Shown here: piece after piece, positions 6,766 to 15,544 of the stretch | How positions within the stretch are numbered: the first letter of the stretch is position 1 | Layout of the letters: the number at the start of each line of letters is the position of its first letter | Source: Denitrificimonas caeni | Lineage (GTDB): Bacteria; Pseudomonadota; Gammaproteobacteria; Pseudomonadales; Pseudomonadaceae | Direction: 5' to 3' | NCBI RefSeq assembly: GCF_905120345.1 | Contig: NZ_CAJHOA010000002.1 | Coordinates: 105,773 to 169,772, forward strand | Length of the DNA stretch: 64,000 nucleotides | Notes under the pieces: generated by a model | What the model saw: only the letters and a program-made list of their open reading frames with translations | Databases searched by the model: none | What the model was told of the DNA's origin: nothing | Program-made: the position numbers and the translations under genes

Positions 6766-8652
6766 ATGAATCGTCAACCGCCTGCTGCACCTGCAATTGC
6801 TTCTTTACCACGTCGCCGCTTTGTTCAAGGGCTTGCTGGCGGTGGTGTTTTACTGGGTTTATCGCCCCTGCTAAACACAGTTCTAGCACAGCCACGCGCA
6901 ACACAAACCGGTGCGCCAAAGGTGCTCAGCGGTACTGTGTTCAACTTGGAGATTGGTGAATCACCTGTCAACTTCACCGGCAGCCCACGCATGGCTACAA
7001 CGGTGAATGGCTCACTGCCTGCCCCTACCTTGCATTGGCGTGAAGGCGATACCATCACCATTCACGTTAAGAATCACTTAAAAGAAGCCACTTCCATCCA
7101 TTGGCACGGCATTATTTTACCTTTTGAAATGGACGGTGTGCCCGGTATCAGCTTTGCTGGGATAGCCCCCGGAGAAACCTTTACCTACCAATTTAAACTC
7201 GAGCAAAACGGCACCTACTGGTATCACTCACACTCAGGTATGCAAGAAGCGACAGGCGTATATGGAGCGATTGTCATTGAACCGGCACAATCTGACCCCG
7301 TACGCAGTGATCGCGACCATGTGATTCAACTCTCCGACTGGACCGATGAAGACCCTATGCGGGTACTCGCTAAGCTAAAAATGCAAGGCGACTATTACAA
7401 TTACAATCAGCCGACAGTCGTTGATTTCCTCCAAGACGTTTCAGCTGACAGCCTGAAAGGCGCACTCGAAAAACGTAAAATGTGGAACGAAATGCGCATG
7501 AGTCCGACCGATTTAGCGGACTTATCGGCAAATGTTCTCACCTACTTAATGAACGGCACAACACCGGCCGGTAACTGGACAGGGCTGTTCCGTCCAGGCG
7601 AACGTGTCCGCCTACGCTTTATCAATGGTGCCGCAAATACCTTTTACGACGTGCGCATCCCTGGCCTTAAATTAACGGTGGTTCAGGCAGATGGCGTCAA
7701 TCTAGAGCCAGTTACAGTAGACGAGTTCCGCTTCGGCCCTGGGGAAACCTATGACGTTCTGGTCGAGCCCAAGGACGAGACCTATACCGTTTTTGCTCAA
7801 GCAATGGATCGTAGTGGATACGCGCGCGGCACGTTAGCCACGCGCGCCGGGCTTACGGCTGCTGTTCCAGACGTTGATAAGCCAGAGTGGCTCGATATGG
7901 CGGATATGATGGGCGCTATGGGTAGCGGCGACATGGCTGGTATGGACCATGGTGCGATGGCCGGTATGGCCGGCGGCAGCATGACAGGTATGGACCACAG
8001 CGCGATGGCCGGTATGGCAGGGGGCAGCATGGCAGGCATGGACCACAGCGCGATGACCGGTATGGCTGGGGGCGGCATGGCAGGCATGGACCACAGTGCC
8101 ATGGCGGGTATGGATTTAAATAAAGCCAGCAGCACTGTCAAGCACGCTCAAACAGAATACGGCGCAAGCATTGATATGCGCGTTGACACGCCGCGCACCA
8201 ACCTCGATGACCCCGGAATCGGATTGCGTAACAACGGCCGCCGGGTACTCACCCTAGCAGACCTGCGCACACTGGGAGGCCCCATGGATCCGCGTGGCGC
8301 CGAGCGCGAGATCGAACTCCATCTCACCGGTAATATGGAGCGTTACGCGTGGTCCTTTGACGGCGTGGAGTACGGTAAATCTACACCTATACATTTTCGT
8401 TACGGCGAGCGCGTCAGGGTTATTTTGCACAACGACACCATGATGACGCACCCCATGCACTTACACGGTATGTGGAGCGAGCTGGAAGCGCCCGACGGTA
8501 GTTTTCAGGTTCGTCGCCATACCATTCCCGTACAACCCGCCCAACGCATTAGCTTTCTGGTAACCGCCGATGCATTGGGACGCTGGGCGTGGCATTGCCA
8601 CTTGATGCTGCATATGGATGCCGGAATGTTCCGCGAAGTGGTGGTCGCATGA
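6766..8652 (+). CDS. copA: CopA, periplasmic multicopper oxidase of copper resistance
   Basis: A 628-residue multicopper oxidase exported by the Tat system (PRRRF at 15-19 followed by a hydrophobic stretch). It oxidises Cu+ and sequesters copper in the periplasm. All four copper-binding motifs are visible: HWHGI and WYHSHSG in the first domain, HPMHLHGMW and WHCHLMLHMDAGM at the C-terminus. A Met/His-rich insert of four 16-residue repeats (GMDHSAMAGMAGGSMA type) lies around residues 392-450 before the last domain, typical of the CopA/PcoA branch. The stop overlaps copB (ATGA). A CopR-type box precedes it. Confidence 0.97.
   Translation: MNRQPPAAPAIASLPRRRFVQGLAGGGVLLGLSPLLNTVLAQPRATQTGAPKVLSGTVFNLEIGESPVNFTGSPRMATTVNGSLPAPTLHWREGDTITIHVKNHLKEATSIHWHGIILPFEMDGVPGISFAGIAPGETFTYQFKLEQNGTYWYHSHSGMQEATGVYGAIVIEPAQSDPVRSDRDHVIQLSDWTDEDPMRVLAKLKMQGDYYNYNQPTVVDFLQDVSADSLKGALEKRKMWNEMRMSPTDLADLSANVLTYLMNGTTPAGNWTGLFRPGERVRLRFINGAANTFYDVRIPGLKLTVVQADGVNLEPVTVDEFRFGPGETYDVLVEPKDETYTVFAQAMDRSGYARGTLATRAGLTAAVPDVDKPEWLDMADMMGAMGSGDMAGMDHGAMAGMAGGSMTGMDHSAMAGMAGGSMAGMDHSAMTGMAGGGMAGMDHSAMAGMDLNKASSTVKHAQTEYGASIDMRVDTPRTNLDDPGIGLRNNGRRVLTLADLRTLGGPMDPRGAEREIELHLTGNMERYAWSFDGVEYGKSTPIHFRYGERVRVILHNDTMMTHPMHLHGMWSELEAPDGSFQVRRHTIPVQPAQRISFLVTADALGRWAWHCHLMLHMDAGMFREVVVA
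7939..8112 (+). repeat. 48-bp tandem repeat encoding Met/His copper-binding units in copA
   Basis: Units begin at 7939, 7987, 8035 and 8083, exactly 48 bp apart; the last is partial. Each encodes about 16 residues with an MDHxAM core. The near-identity of the units suggests recent unit duplication and potential length variation between strains. Confidence 0.9.
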
Positions 8653-9728
8653 CATCAGTCAATCAGAAAAAGGGAATCCTAACTGTGAATACCCCTATAA
8701 AGAAAAGAATTCTTGCTATCACTCTAGCATCAATAGGTACTGCACCATTTTTTGCTTATGCCCAAGCAGATCACCAACATAGCGGCCATAACGCCTCACC
8801 CGACAACGCATCACTTGCCGATCAAACCGCCGTGCCCGTAATGGATCACAGCACAATGCAGATGCCGGGTATGGATCACGGGGCGATGTCTATGAACTCG
8901 CCTCCTGCGCAAACCGATCCAGATAGCGCTTCCCCTGCTCATGATATGGGTGCTATGGACCATGGCTCCATGCAAATGCAGGGTGGGTCAGCGCCAACAG
9001 ATGCGCGTGATCCCGATGCTTACTCGGGTGGTTACACGCGCAATGCTGGTCAGTATTCCTTAGGGGCTGAACACCGTTTGCGCATGTCTGACGCGCACAA
9101 TTTCGCCTCTGTGGGTATCGACAAGCTTGAGTATGTTAGAGCCCGTGGCGGTGATGAATGGACCGCCTATGAAGGGCAAGCTTGGTTTGGCGGCACCTAC
9201 AACCGAGCGGTACTTAAGGCAGAAGGTGAAGTCGCACAGGGTAAGCTGCAGGAGTCTCGAACTGAGCTGCTGTGGGGACATGCTGTTTCGACGTTTTGGG
9301 ATACTCAACTAGGGGTTCGCTTCGACCACGGGCAAGGTACGCCCAACCGAGAATGGCTCGCGCTTGGCGTGCAAGGTCTGACGCCCTATTGGTTCGAGGT
9401 CGATGCTACAGCTTATGCTGGTCCCAGCGGCCGCACGGCGCTGAGACTCAACGCAGAATACGACCTATTACTGACGCAGAAGCTCTACCTGCAGCCTAGC
9501 GTCGAGGCCAACTTCTACGGCAAAAACGACAAAGCTCGTGAGATTGGTAGAGGCCTCTCGGATGCTAAGGCGGGCCTGCGACTGAAGTATGAAGTGACGC
9601 GCCAGTTTGTTCCTTACATTGGCGTGGAGTGGTCCAGCAAGTTTGGACAGACAGCCGATTATGCACAAGAGGAGGACGAGTCCAAGCACGAGACGCGCTT
9701 TGTCGCGGGTATCAGTTTTCGCTTTTAA
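8649..9728 (+). CDS. copB: CopB, outer-membrane copper resistance protein
   Basis: A CopB/PcoB family protein of about 359 residues. A signal peptide is followed by a Met/His-rich segment (several MDHSTMQM, MDHGAMSM and MDHGSMQM units, to about residue 115) and then a beta-barrel domain ending in the C-terminal aromatic signature GISFRF. The ATG at 8649 overlaps the copA stop. An in-frame GTG at 8685, just before the basic-hydrophobic signal sequence, is an equally plausible start. It acts with CopA in copper sequestration at the outer membrane. Confidence 0.93.
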   Translation: MTSVNQKKGILTVNTPIKKRILAITLASIGTAPFFAYAQADHQHSGHNASPDNASLADQTAVPVMDHSTMQMPGMDHGAMSMNSPPAQTDPDSASPAHDMGAMDHGSMQMQGGSAPTDARDPDAYSGGYTRNAGQYSLGAEHRLRMSDAHNFASVGIDKLEYVRARGGDEWTAYEGQAWFGGTYNRAVLKAEGEVAQGKLQESRTELLWGHAVSTFWDTQLGVRFDHGQGTPNREWLALGVQGLTPYWFEVDATAYAGPSGRTALRLNAEYDLLLTQKLYLQPSVEANFYGKNDKAREIGRGLSDAKAGLRLKYEVTRQFVPYIGVEWSSKFGQTADYAQEEDESKHETRFVAGISFRF

Positions 9729-9792
9729 CGTTATTTCCTTGAGCCCGCGCCAGAAACGCGGTACTTAACCACTGATTAATGCAGAGAAAATC

Positions 9793-10305
9793 ATGATCAA
9801 AAAAACACTATCAATCCTTGCTTTAAGCACCTTACCAGCCCTTGTGTTTGCCGCTGGTGAACACATGGGAGGGCACAACATGCCTGCGCACGGTATGGAA
9901 GGCCATGACATGTCAACGATGTCGCAAGCGACACCGATCTACGGGCAACCAGGCGATTCGAGCAAAGTGAGCCGTACAATCGAAGTGACAATGGATGACA
10001 GCATGCGTTTTACGCCGAGTCAAATAGATGTTAAACAAGGGGAAACCGTACGGTTTTTCATTAAAAACTCGGGGAAAATCCCTCACGAAATGGTTATTGG
10101 CTCACTTGGCGAGCTAAAAGCCCATGCCGCTGAGATGCTTGCAATGCCAGACATGCAGCACACAGACCCGAGTATGATCACTCTAAATCCAGGGCAGCGC
10201 GGTGGATTGGTCTGGCAGTTTGATAAGGCAACTACGGTGGATTTTGCCTGCTTGATTCCTGGGCATACGGAAGCCGGCATGGTAGGCAAGATACAAGTTA
10301 AATAA
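9793..10305 (+). CDS. Periplasmic cupredoxin with type 1 copper site
   Basis: A 170-residue secreted protein: signal peptide to about residue 20, a His/Met-rich linker (AGEHMGGHNM to HDMSTM), then one cupredoxin domain. The type 1 copper ligands can be placed at H98 (IPHEM), C153, H158 and M163 (ACLIPGHTEAGM). It probably carries or buffers copper for CopA. It lies 64 bp after copB on the same strand. The pcoE/copC families do not fit, because the Cys-His-Met loop is plastocyanin-like. Confidence 0.85.
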   Translation: MIKKTLSILALSTLPALVFAAGEHMGGHNMPAHGMEGHDMSTMSQATPIYGQPGDSSKVSRTIEVTMDDSMRFTPSQIDVKQGETVRFFIKNSGKIPHEMVIGSLGELKAHAAEMLAMPDMQHTDPSMITLNPGQRGGLVWQFDKATTVDFACLIPGHTEAGMVGKIQVK

Positions 10306-10476
10306 CCAGTATTTAGCACAGCGTCTGATCGCCTAATTATCGCATTTTTGCGGCCCCTAGAGTGGTATCACTGCCTATGCAATGCTGCCACTCTATCGTT
10401 ACTACACACCCAATAGAGTCGACACGAACAAAGCACTAAATAGGCTCTAAAACGGTGTAAATATTTAGTTGATGGC

Positions 10477-11058
10477 ATGCATACACGATTGAAATATCTA
10501 TTCCTAATATTAAGTATTCTTGTCGCCAACACCGCTATCGCCTCGGAGCGCGGACAAGTCTCAAACCCCAGGGTACAGCACTCTATTTTGGTCAAGCACT
10601 CACATCAATCAGCGGATCGATTCGAGGGCTTAGAAAATATGTTTCTTAAGACGCCATTGAGTGAGCGATCGCAAACTAACTCAGTTTTTGGCTACCGAGT
10701 TCACCCTGTATCAGGGCAGTGGAAAGGCCATCAGGGTATTGATTACCCCGCACCAAAAGGCACGCCTATTCGCGCCACGGCCCAAGGCAAGATAACTTTT
10801 ATTGGCGCGCAAAACGGGTACGGAAAAGTTATCTTCATCAGCCACGACAATGATTACTCTACGGTATATGCACATCAAAGCCGTTTTGAAAATGGATTAA
10901 AAAAAGGAACCCACATAGAAAAAGGACAAATCATTGGTTACGTTGGATCAACTGGAATAGCCACAGGCAATCATTTGCATTATGAGCTACGGGTTAATAA
11001 TCAGCCTGTAGATCCCATTCAAGAGAAACAACAACTGGCCTCCTATCTCCAAAGATAA
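10477..11058 (+). CDS. Secreted M23 (LytM) family metallopeptidase
   Basis: A 193-residue protein with a signal peptide (about 1-22) and a C-terminal M23 endopeptidase domain. Zinc-site motifs are FGYRVHPVSGQWKGHQGIDYP and GNHLHYELRVN, with YAHQS between them, so the catalytic site looks complete. Such enzymes cut peptidoglycan cross-links. Its presence in a copper operon may reflect wall remodelling for envelope-spanning efflux complexes, which is inference. It lies between the cupredoxin and the cytochrome gene. Confidence 0.85.
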   Translation: MHTRLKYLFLILSILVANTAIASERGQVSNPRVQHSILVKHSHQSADRFEGLENMFLKTPLSERSQTNSVFGYRVHPVSGQWKGHQGIDYPAPKGTPIRATAQGKITFIGAQNGYGKVIFISHDNDYSTVYAHQSRFENGLKKGTHIEKGQIIGYVGSTGIATGNHLHYELRVNNQPVDPIQEKQQLASYLQR

Positions 11059-11095
11059 CTGCACTTGGGACGCTCAATTAGTAAGAGTAATTAAG

Positions 11096-11575
11096 ATGGC
11101 TCTAACAGTAAAAAAAACCATAATTATCTGTGTAATTAGTATTTTTATGCTTGCCGCCAGTGTTTTTATGTTCGGATCATCGCTGGGTAACAAGTCAGCT
11201 TATATTGACCCGTCCGATAAACAGCTCGTGGCCGACGGCAAACAAATCTATGCTAAAAATTGCGCATCCTGTCACGGTGCAAAGTTAGAGGGCCAGCCTG
11301 ATTGGCGAACACGTCAAGCCAATGGCCGTTTGCCCGCGCCGCCGCATGATGAAACTGGGCACACTTGGCATCATCCTGATGCACTATTAATTGATATTAC
11401 AAAAAACGGTCTAGTGCCTGGTGTTACAGCGCCAGAGGGCTACACGAGTGATATGCCGGCTTACAAGACGTTATTGAGCGAGCATAATATCCTAGCGGTG
11501 CTCGCATATATAAAGAGCTCTTGGCCACAGCATGCGTTAGCCAGACAGAAGGAAATCTCTCAGCAGAAAAAGTAA
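11096..11575 (+). CDS. Membrane-anchored class I cytochrome c
   Basis: A 159-residue protein with an uncleaved-looking N-terminal hydrophobic helix (about 8-30) and one cytochrome c domain. The haem motif is CASCH (C56, C59, H60), with a probable distal Met in SDMPAY. It could pass electrons from periplasmic Cu+ oxidation to the respiratory chain; this is inferred from its position between copAB and the copper ATPase. Confidence 0.85.
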   Translation: MALTVKKTIIICVISIFMLAASVFMFGSSLGNKSAYIDPSDKQLVADGKQIYAKNCASCHGAKLEGQPDWRTRQANGRLPAPPHDETGHTWHHPDALLIDITKNGLVPGVTAPEGYTSDMPAYKTLLSEHNILAVLAYIKSSWPQHALARQKEISQQKK

Positions 11576-11627
11576 GGTGCTTTGAACCATGCTCTTCTAT
11601 TTGCAGCCAAAGTAGGACTTAAATAAC

Positions 11628-13976
11628 ATGACTAAACACAACGAAAATCCTCATAGCCATCACCACAATGAAGATGTTCCCTCTCTTGCAGCAACGACTG
11701 AATTAAATGACCTTGTTTGCGGAATGACAGTAACGAAAAGTTCGCCGCACCACATTGAATATTCAGGTCATGCTTATTATTTTTGCAGCACTAAATGCCT
11801 CAGCAAATTTAATCAACAGCCAGAAAAGTATATTAATCCAAGCAAGAACTCTGAAACCTCAGCGGATACGTCTGTACCTGGCTCGACCTACACATGTCCG
11901 ATGCACCCCGAAATCCAACAGGATCATCCGGGCAGTTGTCCTAAATGTGGCATGGCACTTGAACCTATGATGCCAAGCTTGGATGATGACGATAACCCTG
12001 AGTTCAAAGACTTCTCGCGGCGCTTTTGGTCGACACTGCCCTTAACAGTTGTTGTCACAGTGCTCGCTATGTTCGGCCACCAGCTTGGGTGGTTCACTAT
12101 GGCAACGCAAACGTGGATTGAGCTAGTGCTTTCGATACCTGTAGTGCTGTGGGCTGGACAACCCTTTTTCGTGCGTGGCTGGCAATCAGTTATCAATCGC
12201 AGCCCCAATATGTGGACGCTCATTGGCCTAGGAACTGGAGCTGCGTTTATATACAGCACGGTTGCGACCATTGCCCCAGGAGTATTTCCTGAAACATTTA
12301 TGTCGATGGGAAGAATCGCCGTCTATTTTGAAGCAGCTGTAGTGATTATTTCTCTGACACTATTTGGTCAAATGCTCGAACTGCGAGCTCGCTCACAGAC
12401 CTCTGCGGCAATAAAATCGCTGTTAGGTCTTGCTCCGAAGACAGCTCGCCGCATTAACACCGATGGCACTGAAGAGGATGTGCCTCTAACACACGTCCAT
12501 GAAGGCGATCTCTTACGGGTACGCCCTGGCGAAAAAGTACCTGTTGATGGAATAGTTGAAGAAGGCTCCAGCTCACTGGATGAGTCGATGTTGACCGGTG
12601 AACCTCTTCCCGTGAGTAAGCGGCCAGGCGATAAAGTCATTGGTGCAACCATGAATACCTCCGGTGCACTGGTGATACGTGCTGAGAAAGTTGGCTCGGC
12701 AACGGTATTGGCGCAAATCGTGCAACTTGTCGCTCAGGCACAGCGTTCACGTGCTCCAATGCAACGCATGGCCGATCTAGTCGCGGGCTATTTTGTTATG
12801 TCCGTAGTGTTCATTGCGTTACTGACATTTTTTGTTTGGGGCTTCTGGGGCCCTCAACCAAGCTGGGTGTACGGATTGATTAATGCCGTTGCCGTATTGA
12901 TCATCGCTTGCCCTTGCGCATTGGGCTTAGCTACGCCGATGTCCATTATGGTGGCAACAGGACGTGGTGCGACCCAGGGTATCTTATTCCGTGACGCCGC
13001 AGCGATTGAAAATCTGCGCAAGGTGGACACTTTAATCGTTGATAAAACTGGAACACTGACAGAAGGTCGACCCACCTTTAATAAAGCAGTGCCTGTAGAA
13101 GGTACTAGTGCTGAGGAAGTCTTACGTCTTGCCGCAAGTCTTGATCAAGGCAGTGAACACCCTCTGGCCGAAGCCATTGTTAACGCCGCTCGTGAACGCG
13201 GTATAACACTAAGCGCTGTTAACGAATTTGAGTCCGGCAGCGGTATAGGTGTACGCGGTATAGTCGATACAACCAAGCTGATCTTAGGCAATACGGCCTT
13301 AATGCAGCAGGAAAATATCAGCATCGATGCTCTGTCGGTTACTGCAGATGCTCTACGTATGGAGGGTGCTAGCGTTATGTATTTAGCTAGCGATGGCCAG
13401 TTACTTGGTTTGCTGGCGGTATCCGATCCAATTAAACAGAGTACTCCGGAAGCAGTCAACGATCTTAAAGCGGCAGGAATTCGCGTCATCATGGCAACTG
13501 GCGACGGTATCGCTACCGCTAATGCCGTCGCTAAACAGCTTGGGATTGACGAGGTGCACGGCGATGTTAAGCCCGCTGATAAGCTCGATCTTGTCAGCAA
13601 GCTGCAATCTGAAGGCCGAATTGTCGCCATGGCAGGTGATGGTATTAACGATGCCCCTGCACTGGCAAAAGCTGATGTTGGCATTGCAATGGGGACGGGT
13701 ACGGACGTCGCGATGAACAGTGCCCAGATCACGCTAGTCAAAGGTGATTTACGTGGTATATCCACAGCCCGTCATCTTTCAGACTTGACCGTAGCCAACA
13801 TGAAACAGAACTTGGGTTTTGCGTTCATTTACAACGCTCTTGGCGTCCCACTGGCTGCAGGGGTTTTGTATCCGTTTATGGGTTTATTACTTTCGCCAAT
13901 GTTCGCCGCGCTCGCAATGAGTCTAAGCTCTGCTTCAGTAGTATTTAACGCGCTAAGATTACGAAAATCAAAATAG
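11628..13976 (+). CDS. copF: Copper-exporting P1B-type ATPase with YHS and zinc-ribbon-like N-terminal domains
   Basis: A 782-residue Cu+ ATPase. The N-terminus has a His cluster (HSHHHNED), then a YHS domain (LVCGM to YYFCSTKC, about 30-70), then a heavy-metal-binding [19 protein letters not shown] module (about 88-110), in place of the usual HMA domains. Eight membrane helices are expected. The transport motif is CPC (428-430), the phosphorylation site D472 in DKTGTLTEG, and the SEHPLAEA motif and hinge GDGINDAP follow. Motifs in the last helices ([20 protein letters not shown]) mark the Cu+ subgroup. It pumps cytoplasmic Cu+ to the periplasm. Confidence 0.95.
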   Translation: MTKHNENPHSHHHNEDVPSLAATTELNDLVCGMTVTKSSPHHIEYSGHAYYFCSTKCLSKFNQQPEKYINPSKNSETSADTSVPGSTYTCPMHPEIQQDHPGSCPKCGMALEPMMPSLDDDDNPEFKDFSRRFWSTLPLTVVVTVLAMFGHQLGWFTMATQTWIELVLSIPVVLWAGQPFFVRGWQSVINRSPNMWTLIGLGTGAAFIYSTVATIAPGVFPETFMSMGRIAVYFEAAVVIISLTLFGQMLELRARSQTSAAIKSLLGLAPKTARRINTDGTEEDVPLTHVHEGDLLRVRPGEKVPVDGIVEEGSSSLDESMLTGEPLPVSKRPGDKVIGATMNTSGALVIRAEKVGSATVLAQIVQLVAQAQRSRAPMQRMADLVAGYFVMSVVFIALLTFFVWGFWGPQPSWVYGLINAVAVLIIACPCALGLATPMSIMVATGRGATQGILFRDAAAIENLRKVDTLIVDKTGTLTEGRPTFNKAVPVEGTSAEEVLRLAASLDQGSEHPLAEAIVNAARERGITLSAVNEFESGSGIGVRGIVDTTKLILGNTALMQQENISIDALSVTADALRMEGASVMYLASDGQLLGLLAVSDPIKQSTPEAVNDLKAAGIRVIMATGDGIATANAVAKQLGIDEVHGDVKPADKLDLVSKLQSEGRIVAMAGDGINDAPALAKADVGIAMGTGTDVAMNSAQITLVKGDLRGISTARHLSDLTVANMKQNLGFAFIYNALGVPLAAGVLYPFMGLLLSPMFAALAMSLSSASVVFNALRLRKSK

Positions 13977-13990
13977 TGTAATTTTATTAA

Positions 13991-14037
13991 GTAGCGAGTT
14001 GCAGTCATTACTCATTTGTAAAACTGCAACCCGTTAC
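13991..14037. terminator. Imperfect inverted repeat after the copper ATPase
   Basis: GTAGCGAGTTGCAGT pairs with ACTGCAACCCGTTAC with two mismatches, 15 bp after the ATPase stop. There is no T-run on the plus strand, so factor-independent termination is uncertain; it may stabilise the transcript end. Confidence 0.45.
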
Positions 14038-14117
14038 TGATCACTACTATTACCTGTTTATAACTCGACACTTCTCGTTAAAAATTAATATAAATTTACT
14101 GTTGTAGCTATACTCTT

Positions 14118-14133
14118 ATGACCGCAATGTAAT
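14118..14133. promoter_or_regulatory. CopR-type box 4 (upstream of first DUF2790 gene)
   Basis: ATGACCGCAATGTAAT fits ATKAC-N6-GTAAT, 64 bp upstream of the ATG at 14198. Confidence 0.55.
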
Positions 14134-14197
14134 GTTAGAGTCATGAGCGAGACAGTATTCATAACTTATAATTAACTCACAATTACTGGAGGTCGTT

Positions 14198-14530
14198 ATG
14201 AATACAAGAAAACTGTTAGTAGCAATTATTTTTCTAAGCTCAACGCAATTGGCTTTTGCAAGCTCATCCATTGATAATCTTACTCAAAAAAATCAACAAA
14301 AAAATATTGAAATCACACAAAAGTATGCTGCGAGTAATAATAAAGCAGTACCGGAAATTGTAGATTATAAATATGGAATGCCGATTGATGTAAAAAAACT
14401 TATACACGCAACGAAAGAAATTAAAACTTGTGGAAATTACAAGAAAATAATGAGCTTCGAAGATTCTCAAGGTGATTTACACGCCGTTCGCTATACGGTA
14501 CTGGGTAGTTGTCGCCAAAGTGAAGGATGA
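14198..14530 (+). CDS. Periplasmic DUF2790 protein, copy 1
   Basis: A 110-residue secreted protein with a signal peptide (cleavage about residue 21, LAFASS) and a DUF2790 domain. Family marks are VDYKYGMPIDVKKLI, a Cys in KTCGNYKKIM, the FEDSQGDLHAVRYTVLG stretch and a final Cys. GGAGG precedes the ATG. Its paralogue at 25794-26126 shares the same layout and promoter motif. DUF2790 genes in Pseudomonas are known in copper-responsive loci; the biochemical role is not established. The two Cys could form a disulfide or bind copper. Confidence 0.85.
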   Translation: MNTRKLLVAIIFLSSTQLAFASSSIDNLTQKNQQKNIEITQKYAASNNKAVPEIVDYKYGMPIDVKKLIHATKEIKTCGNYKKIMSFEDSQGDLHAVRYTVLGSCRQSEG

Positions 14531-14620
14531 TGATATTGCTATCAGAGCAGGATTAAATATCTAATTTTCAATTAATGTTATCCGTTTCGATAAAATATTA
14601 AGTGATCTTTATAATTAATA

Positions 14621-14657
14621 AAAAAATAGGTTGTAATTTTATTACAGCCTATTTTTT
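14621..14657. terminator. Bidirectional intrinsic terminator
   Basis: AAATAGGTTGTAA pairs with TTACAGCCTATTT around a 5-nt loop, flanked by A-runs and T-runs, between two convergent genes. Confidence 0.85.
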
Positions 14658-14661
14658 ACAA

Positions 14662-15345
14662 TTAATTCATATCAGATACGTCAAGTACGTAGCCAACTCC
14701 ACGCACTGTCTGAATAAGTTTTAGCTCAAAATCACTATCAATCTTAGCCCGCAAACGTTTTACAGCAACGTCAATCACATTTGTATCACTATCAAAGTTC
14801 ATATCCCAAACTTGAGAAGCAATCAGAGAACGAGGCAAGACCTCACCTTTATGCCGGATAAAAAACTCTAGCAAACTAAATTCTTTACTTGTCAGTATGA
14901 TTTTGACTCCGCTACGCGTGACTCTCCGAGAGACTAAATCTAAGGTCAGGTCTGCGACCTGAAACTGACTTTCTACAATGACAGCAGTGCCACGACGCAA
15001 TAACGTTCTTACTCGAGCTAAAAGCTCAGCAAATGCGAAAGGTTTGACCAAGTAGTCGTCAGCACCCAGCTCAAGCCCTTTTACTCGGTGTTCAATTGTT
15101 CCAAGAGCTGTCAGCAGCAGGATCGGCATACCTTTCCCCGCTGTCCTCAACAGTTTTACAACATCCCATCCGTTGATATCAGGAAGCATGATGTCAAGAA
15201 TCATCAAATCATAATCAGCCGTCATTGCCAGGTGATAGCCCGTCATGCCACTGCCTGCTAGATCGACAACAAAGCCAGCCTCAGTAAGCCCTTTGCAGAG
15301 GTACTCCCCAGTTTTCACCTCATCCTCAACGACTAATATTTTCAC
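14662..15345 (-). CDS. cusR: CusR/CopR-type response regulator with intact phospho-acceptor (orphan)
   Basis: A 227-residue OmpR-family regulator. The receiver has E7/D8, the phospho-acceptor D51 (MILDIMLP), the Thr of LLLTALG and the Lys of VKPFAF, so it is fully equipped. The winged-helix domain has the KRLRAKID recognition segment. No histidine kinase is adjacent, so it is an orphan in this island; CopS (3730-5142) is the only candidate partner in the window. It is divergent from cusCFBA with a CusR-type palindrome between them, so it most likely activates that operon and itself. Confidence 0.9.
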   Translation of the reverse strand: MKILVVEDEVKTGEYLCKGLTEAGFVVDLAGSGMTGYHLAMTADYDLMILDIMLPDINGWDVVKLLRTAGKGMPILLLTALGTIEHRVKGLELGADDYLVKPFAFAELLARVRTLLRRGTAVIVESQFQVADLTLDLVSRRVTRSGVKIILTSKEFSLLEFFIRHKGEVLPRSLIASQVWDMNFDSDTNVIDVAVKRLRAKIDSDFELKLIQTVRGVGYVLDVSDMN

Positions 15346-15415
15346 GCATCCTCCAACACATTGATGTAGTCATATCATTGTAGTGAGGCCATAGCTGATA
15401 TCAATGGATTATCAC

Positions 15416-15439
15416 AAGAATGACAACATTGTCATTCTT
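15416..15439. promoter_or_regulatory. CusR-type operator between cusR and cusC
   Basis: AAGAATGACAA-CA-TTGTCATTCTT is an 11-bp perfect inverted repeat with a 2-bp centre, nearly the E. coli cus box (AAAATGACAA-N2-TTGTCATTTT). It lies 71 bp from the cusR start and 106 bp from cusC, and differs from the ATKAC-N6-GTAAT boxes elsewhere in the island. Confidence 0.85.
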
Positions 15440-15544
15440 CCGTCACTCGTTAAACAGACTTATATCGATAAGGTATGTTTCATAACAGCTAATCAGACAT
15501 CGCTTTAATTCATTTTGATGTGGCTTTTCTGGACGGAAAATAAC

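Noticed and set aside
7797-8141. Repetitive Pro/Met-rich frames opposite copA
   Set aside because: They are only the reverse reading of the 48-bp repeats in copA.
13145-13765. 206-codon frame opposite the copper ATPase
   Set aside because: It lies antisense inside a certain gene, with Ser/Ala-rich shadow composition.
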